Positions 59,008 to 64,000 of a stretch of 64,000 nt of DNA are shown in pieces (within the stretch, counting starts at the first letter, position 1; each line of letters opens with the position of its first letter). A program made the position numbers and the translations under genes. This stretch comes from Lamellibrachia columna (Eukaryota > Annelida > Polychaeta > Sabellida > Siboglinidae), in NCBI GenBank assembly GCA_963662155.1, contig OY759268.1, positions 5,184,201-5,248,200 of the forward strand, written 5' to 3'. The notes beneath the pieces were generated by a model, which searched no databases, was not told where the DNA came from, and was given only the letters and a program-made list of their open reading frames with translations.

Positions 59008-59556
59008 TAACTGAGGAGGAACCTTCAAGAGAATTGAGGAGGAACCTTTAAGAGAATTGAGGAGGAACCTTTAAGAGAATTGAGGAGGAACCTTTAAGAG
59101 AATTTAGGAGGACCCTTTAAGTCAACTGAGAAAGAATACTTAGAGAATTGAGGAGGGCCCTTTAAGAGAATTGAGGAGGAACCTTTAAGAGAAGTGAGGA
59201 GGAACCTTTAAGAGAAGTGAGGAGGAACCTTTAAGAGAATTGAGGAGGAACCTTTAAGAGAATTGAGGGGGGACCTTTCAGAGAATTGAGGAGGGCCCTT
59301 TAAGAGAATTGAGGAGGAACCTTGAAGAGAATAGAGGAGGAACCTTTAAGAGAATAGAGGAGGAACCTTTAAGAGAATTGCGGAGGAACCTTTAAGAGAA
59401 TAGAGGAGGAACCTTTAAGAGAGTTGAGGTGGAACCTTTAAGAAAATTTAGGAGGAACCTTTAAAAGAATTAAGGAGGAACCTTTAAGAAAATTGAGGAG
59501 GAACCTTTAAGAGAATTGAGCGAGAACCTTTAAGAGAATTGAGGAGCGACCTTTAA
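59008..59556. repeat. 23-bp minisatellite, second locus
   Basis: About 23 copies of GAGGAGGAACCTTTAAGAGA plus ATT. Same family as 32832-33256 and same right flank. This copy is more homogeneous (GAACC form), so it was expanded or homogenised separately. Confidence 0.95.
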
Positions 59557-59584
59557 CTAATGCTGCCAATCTGTACAAACTTAC

Positions 59585-59662
59585 GTCTCTGGCCTTATTA
59601 AACTGGAACTCTGAGACAACGGCCGACTGTCCTCTAGTTGAGTTGACCAGTTCATCTAACGC
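59585..59662 (-). pseudogene. AARS-like exon ALDELV, only in the second locus copy
   Basis: Acceptor TTGTTGTAG, 26 open codons, donor AGAGAC before GTAAGTTT. It reads ALDELVNSTRGQSAVVSEFQ, then FNKARD. It is phase 0 at both ends and would fit between the VKDDLRQ exon and the 30603 exon, where AARS has a helix of the form LRETLKSLKK..DDL. At the matching place in the main locus (near 33280) the intron flank is present but the exon is gone. Confidence 0.5.
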
Positions 59663-60264
59663 CTACAACAACAGCCTATAACTAGTGGGAACATCCTCAT
59701 ACGAATGTACTGTTGAGGTCCATCTGAACCAGACCTAGGACTGTGTTATTTGTAATTAATTCGAAGAATAAAAGGCCACTGTATTGTAACAGCCTGCACC
59801 TTGTCATTTTGGAGGGAACATTTGAGTTATGGATGTTTATGAGTATAGATTTATGGGCAAGTTTGCATAAATTTAAATATTTTGAGTTTTAGAGAGAAAA
59901 TGTTGTACTAATGTACAGGCTGTGTATTGAAACACAGAGAAAAAGGTATTTAAAAATAAAGATTTTTTTATTCAACAACAAATTGCCAAGACTATAAACG
60001 TGTCGGTATTTGACTAAAATGGTGGCTATTTTTGTTGCCAGGGAAACGGGGTATGGCATAAAAAAGTTAACATATTCTTTGTTCAGCAAGACCTATTCAA
60101 CATAATAACAGATATTACTATTCACACACTACATATTTGGACATCAATGAAGTGCATTCTCGAAAGGCTAAGTCAGTTAAGGATGGAGTTTTATGTATAC
60201 ATTACATGCAAATACATCTATGACTTCAATAACCCATTAGTTTACCAAGGTGTTTCCTACAAAG
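59663..60264. other. Intronic remnant of the second locus copy
   Basis: Contains 60065-60115, matching 33290-33345, and an inverted relative of the 29505 repeat at 60120-60200. The SHVHN, AIANG and SLSAQD exons that should lie between 59662 and 60786 are absent. Confidence 0.55.
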
Positions 60265-60655
60265 TGAGGCACGGTGGCTTATAGATTATAACATCAGACC
60301 CTCAATCGAGAACCCGGGTTTGAATCTTCTTGGTGCCGTTTCGAAGATTGGGCAACTTTGATTACTCCACTTTGCTTCAATTTACTCAACTGTAAATGAG
60401 GAGTACCTGACTGCATATGTGAACGGAGGATATATGAACCTGCAATAACTGCAATGTGGCTGAAAGCTTCCCAGAGAAGTTGAATTGGCGTTGGAATGAA
60501 CAGGTCTGCCGGGGAGTGAAGTGTAAAGGAACAGGTCTGCCGGGGGGAGAAGTGTAAAGGAACAGGCCTGCCGGGGGTTGAAGTGCAAAGCGCTCTGAGC
60601 TGTCACAAGGACTGGATACCTCGCGATATACGAATGAACATTTACCTTTTACATG
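60265..60655 (+). mobile_element. tRNA-derived SINE, fullest copy, with internal 31-bp triplication
   Basis: The head GAGGCACGGTGGCTTATAGA..ATAACATCAGACC is followed by B-box-like GGGTTTGAATCTT. The body CGAAGATTGGGCAACTT..ACTCAACTGTAAATGAG leads to a 3' part matching the minus strand of 25797-26085. At 60498-60590 the piece GAACAGGTCTGCCGGGGAGT plus GAAGTGTAAAG is present three times. It ends near AACATTTACCTTTTAC. Confidence 0.82.
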
Positions 60656-60659
60656 ACAC

Positions 60660-61330
60660 TTTTTGACTTAATGGGGAGAAATAGGTACACATAAAATAAA
60701 TCCGAAGTAGAAATGTAAATTGGAAAACGGTGGGAAAAATCAAAGAAAGCTACCGATAATGTGAATTTTTGAAAGATCCACTTACGTTCCATCAGAGTTC
60801 AAACGCGTACTGGAGGCCGAGTTCACTTTTTGGATCCACCAGCAGTTCATTGACAGAGACGCCGAGAGAAACCACATTGACTGTGGTTGGATAAACCTAT
60901 GGGGGTGATTAGTATTGCTCCAATTAATTGATTTCATTGATGATTGATTGGTTCATGCTTCTGATCTAGAAATCGATCACATTTGATGGATCAATTGTGA
61001 TGGATCAATTTCGATTATATTAATTTTGAATGTCATTCTCCATCGATCTACAACTTATTTGTCATAGACAGAAGAGAGAAAACCTCTGATTGGCTAGTCT
61101 GCCCATTTCTCCCAGCAACTGACCAACGAAAGCCTCCGTATTATTAACCATTCATATTTATCAAATGTATTTTGATAAATATTTTGATATACCTTTTACG
61201 ATCAATCATTGATTGATTAGTGATTGATTATTGATCGGTTAGATAAACCAATGATCGATGATATTTACCAATTCCCAACACTTGTATACATCCATATGAT
61301 TCCTACTTGCCCTCGGGAAGTCCTCACGAA
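60660..61330. repeat. Second copy of 39590-40270 (segmental duplication)
   Basis: Both regions share GAAATAGGTACAC, the exon region, GATAAACCTATGGGGG, and an ATTGATT/CGAT-rich stretch ending at the AAGTGTGGGAAG repeat. Divergence is moderate with several indels. Confidence 0.92.
60786..60896 (-). pseudogene. Decayed second copy of the AARS-like CGG exon
   Basis: It reads VYPTTVNVVSLGVSVNELLV, DPKSELGLQYAFEL, then TGA. Two bases are missing relative to 39705-39817 at the CGG codons, which destroys the zinc-site cysteine and shifts the frame. Acceptor and donor are kept. It is a partial duplicate of the locus. Confidence 0.88.
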
Positions 61331-61545
61331 GTATGGGAAGCCATTGGGAAGTGTGGGAAGCCCCTGGGAAGTGTAGAAAGCCCCTGGGAAATGTAGGAAG
61401 TCCTTGGGAAGTGTGGGGAGGCCGCGGGAAGTGCGGGAAGGCCTCATGAAGTGAGGGAAGGCCTCAGGTAGTGTGGAAAGCCCATGGGAAGTGTGGGAAG
61501 GCCTAGGGAAGTGTGAAAAGTCCTTAGGAAGTGTGGAAAGCCTTT
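61310..61545. repeat. 20-bp GGGAAGTGTGGGAAGCCCCT repeat
   Basis: About 11 copies with variants (GGAAGTCCTCACGAAGTATG). It occupies the place of the 60-bp repeat at 40250-40470. Confidence 0.9.
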
Positions 61546-61915
61546 ATAATAGACATGTGACTCAGACTAGAATACTTCAACTTCAATCGCCATCACCCAA
61601 TTACATTACCCAGAATGCAGTTCAGAGAAAGGTTGAGCATGTGCGTTGTGGTGTGATTATTCATACATTGTTGTCTGGCAGTCTGAAATAACACACACAT
61701 TAAAGATTATATACAAAGGTTGGCTACATTGTCATGTTTATCACTAGGTCTGAATAAACCTTATTCTCTATAATAATAAACACACTGACAGTTTGTGGCT
61801 GTTACAGTTAACCCCACGACACGTACAAACTCTACCAGGCTCTTCCATCAATCTCCCACTAATTAACTGGTTTAAAAAGTGAATGGTTCAACAGCAAATC
61901 AACATTCACAATCCT
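61546..61915. other. No gene recognised
   Basis: Unique-looking stretch without supported feature. Confidence 0.45.
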
Positions 61916-62560
61916 CGCCACCAGGGGGCTTCTGACTACATCAGTATCACTGACGGATCAACATTCCCCACCCTCACCACCAGGGGGCTTCTGACTACAT
62001 CAGTATCACTGACAGATCAACATTCCCCACCCTCGCCACCAGGGGGCTTCTGACTACATCAGTATCACTGACAGATCAACATTCCCCACCCTCGCCACCA
62101 GGGGGCTTCTGACAACATCAGTATCACTGACAGATCAACATTCCCTACCCTCGCCACTAGGGGGCTTCTGACTACATCAGTATCACTGACGGATCAACAT
62201 TCCCTACCCTCGCCACCAGGGGGCTTCTGACTACATCAGTACTACTGACAGATCAACATTCCCTACCCTCGCCACCAGGGGGCTTCTGACTACATCAGTA
62301 CTACTTACAGATCAACATTCCCTACTCTCGCCACCAGGGGGCTTCTGACTACATCAGTATCACTGACAGATCAACATTCCCTACCCTCACCACCAGGGGG
62401 CTTCTGACTACATCAGATACATGACAGATCAACATTCCCCATCCTCGCCACCAGGGGCTTCTGACTACATCAGTACTACTGACAGATCAACATTCCCTAC
62501 TCTCGCCACCAGGGGTCTTCTCACTACATCAGTATCACTGACAGATCAACAGTCCCTTCT
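61916..62560. repeat. 59-bp minisatellite with CTCF-like core, 11 copies
   Basis: The unit is CGCCACCAGGGGGCTTCTGA, CTACATCAGTATCACTGACA and GATCAACATTCCCCACCCT. Most copies contain CCACCAGGGGGC, the core of the bilaterian CTCF consensus. Late copies have lost one G. Whether CTCF binds is unknown. Confidence 0.96.
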
Positions 62561-62565
62561 ACCTG

Positions 62566-62735
62566 GTGTCTATACCAGGGGAAGTAAAAGATCCCACACA
62601 GGGGGTAAATATGTAACCTGTCGTGGACTCAAAGAGTGGTGGTCTCTATCTCTAACCCACCAATTCCCGGCGCGTGAGAGGCGCCGAGAAGGACTTAGAA
62701 CGCTCTTAAGAGTTAAGGAGTCCAGTCCTTGACAG
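62566..62735 (+). mobile_element. SINE-like 3' segment
   Basis: CTGGTGTCTATACCAGGGGA, AGTAAAAGATCCCACACAGG and GTGGACTCAAAGAG match the 3' part of the SINE at 50330-50530 in opposite orientation. The tRNA-like head is not present. A (GAA)n tract follows at 62738-62752. Confidence 0.55.
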
Positions 62736-62752
62736 GAAGAAGAAGAAGAAGT

Positions 62753-64000
62753 TATATTGCTTTATTATTGAATTGATATCCAGTAAGGGACAAGCCATTG
62801 GAAGGCTTATAAAGCTTATTATTAACTAACTGAAACCATGCCCTTTGTCTTGGCTTTGATGTGTGTGTGCTAGCCTAGGGCTAGGAATGTGTAGCCATAG
62901 CAACCCCAATGGGGCATCCCAACAATTAGTAATTAGCTTGCTACTCCTGCATGTATGTGTGTATTACTTTGTATTTTTTTCTGTGTGCTGTATATGACAT
63001 GTCATATTCTTAGATAATTATTTAAATTCATATCATCATATTGTGGTTTTACGGTAGCCTTGGTGCTACGCGTAGGCGCCGTGGGAGATGGCGAAGTTTT
63101 GGTTTTATTCTTTTGTAAATTTTTATCGTTTTGAGAAAGTAAATGTACTTTTTTGACCACGTTACATGTGTATATGTATAGTAGTTATATGAGAAGTTTG
63201 GGTGCTCTAGGTGGTCGTTTTTTCATGGTTAGGTCAGAAAGTAAAAGATCGCCAAACGACGTTCAAACAGGAGTCGTCAGTGTTAAAAACTAAAACATTT
63301 TCTACAATTGTAAGCCAATGCACAAACATAACTTTCGGCAATAATATGGCGTCTTTCGGCACTTTACGGTAATCCGGTCAAGGCGTTAATAACTGAATCA
63401 TGTGTGCGTTTAGAGGCCAACATGTGAAGTTCTTCTTTCGTAACTGAAGTTTTGTATAATTCACATTAACAGTGAGTATTAATTTTCGACTTACAGTCAT
63501 GTCTCGTTTATTCGCTCACTTTGCCTTTGAAGTTTGGTTGCCAAGGGTTTTGGCTGGATAAAGTCATTAACTAAGTTTGTGAAACATCCCATTATCGCCC
63601 ACGTTAATATGCTTCAAATTATAATTATCGTGTATCGGGCGGGCGGGCGGGCGTGTGTACTGTAGTACTCGTATTTTCATGTTTTAATGATGGCTCAGCC
63701 ATTGTTTACAATTACTAACAAATTTCAATTCCTATTAAATTTGTACTTGTCATTGTCAAAATTGCCAAAGCAAATCTAAGAAGGTAGAAATTATAGATAG
63801 TAAGTAAATAAGCATCAGATAGCATAACAGACAGACTAGGGAGGAAAGGAAAGAAGGAACAAATAATGTTGATCTTTCAATAGAAAGTCACAAGTCATGG
63901 TCAGTTCAATCTTGACCATGAGGTTCCATGGAATCTTTTTTGTGGAATGACGGCTCAGCCATTGTTTACAATTACTAGCTGTTGGAATAACAAGCAACAA
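62753..64000. other. No gene recognised
   Basis: Contains a short GCGGGCGGGCGGGCG tract near 63638 and a 31-bp duplication GGCTCAGCCATTGTTTACAA (63688 and 63949). No supported exon or RNA gene. Confidence 0.45.

Overview
This window is eukaryotic nuclear DNA from a metazoan, most likely a marine invertebrate. There are no bacterial-type gene clusters. Coding sequence appears only as short exons bounded by AG acceptors and GT donors. The rest is LINE reverse-transcriptase relics, tRNA-derived SINEs, TIR elements and a very dense set of unrelated tandem repeats. The species cannot be fixed from sequence alone; lancelets are one group known for minisatellite-rich introns, but that is only a suggestion.

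Layout. 1-8770: a 2.09-kb satellite in four units, running off the left edge. 9629-9963: a (TA)n and (TGCG)n block, followed by a lone helicase-like P-loop exon. 11289-20130: four decayed LINE reverse transcriptase fragments mixed with 76-, 19- and 60-bp arrays; the 60-bp array is itself amplified LINE coding sequence. 21032-21968: a TA-flanked TIR element. 22655-28770: a 32-bp minisatellite, internally duplicated, carrying two SINE copies and one LINE insertion.

29139-49855, minus strand: a split alanyl-tRNA synthetase (AARS1-like) locus. At least twelve exon-like blocks lie in the order expected for the protein, separated by introns filled with 23-, 37-, 41-, 53-, 57-, 59-, 69- and 86-bp arrays. 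The 3' exons (29.1-39.8 kb) are open and keep phase from exon to exon. The 5' exons carry stop codons and a frameshift, and no editing-domain exon was found. A 2.5-kb tandem duplication repeats one exon pair. A second decayed copy of part of the locus lies at 59.0-61.5 kb and keeps an exon that the main copy lacks.

49.3-64 kb: a LINE tail, SINEs, a 23-bp array, a 54-copy 63-bp array, a LINE 3' end shared with 12-13 kb, and an 11-copy 59-bp array whose unit holds a CTCF-like core. Most long open frames here are artefacts of repeat units whose length is divisible by three. I see no intact gene and no functional RNA gene.
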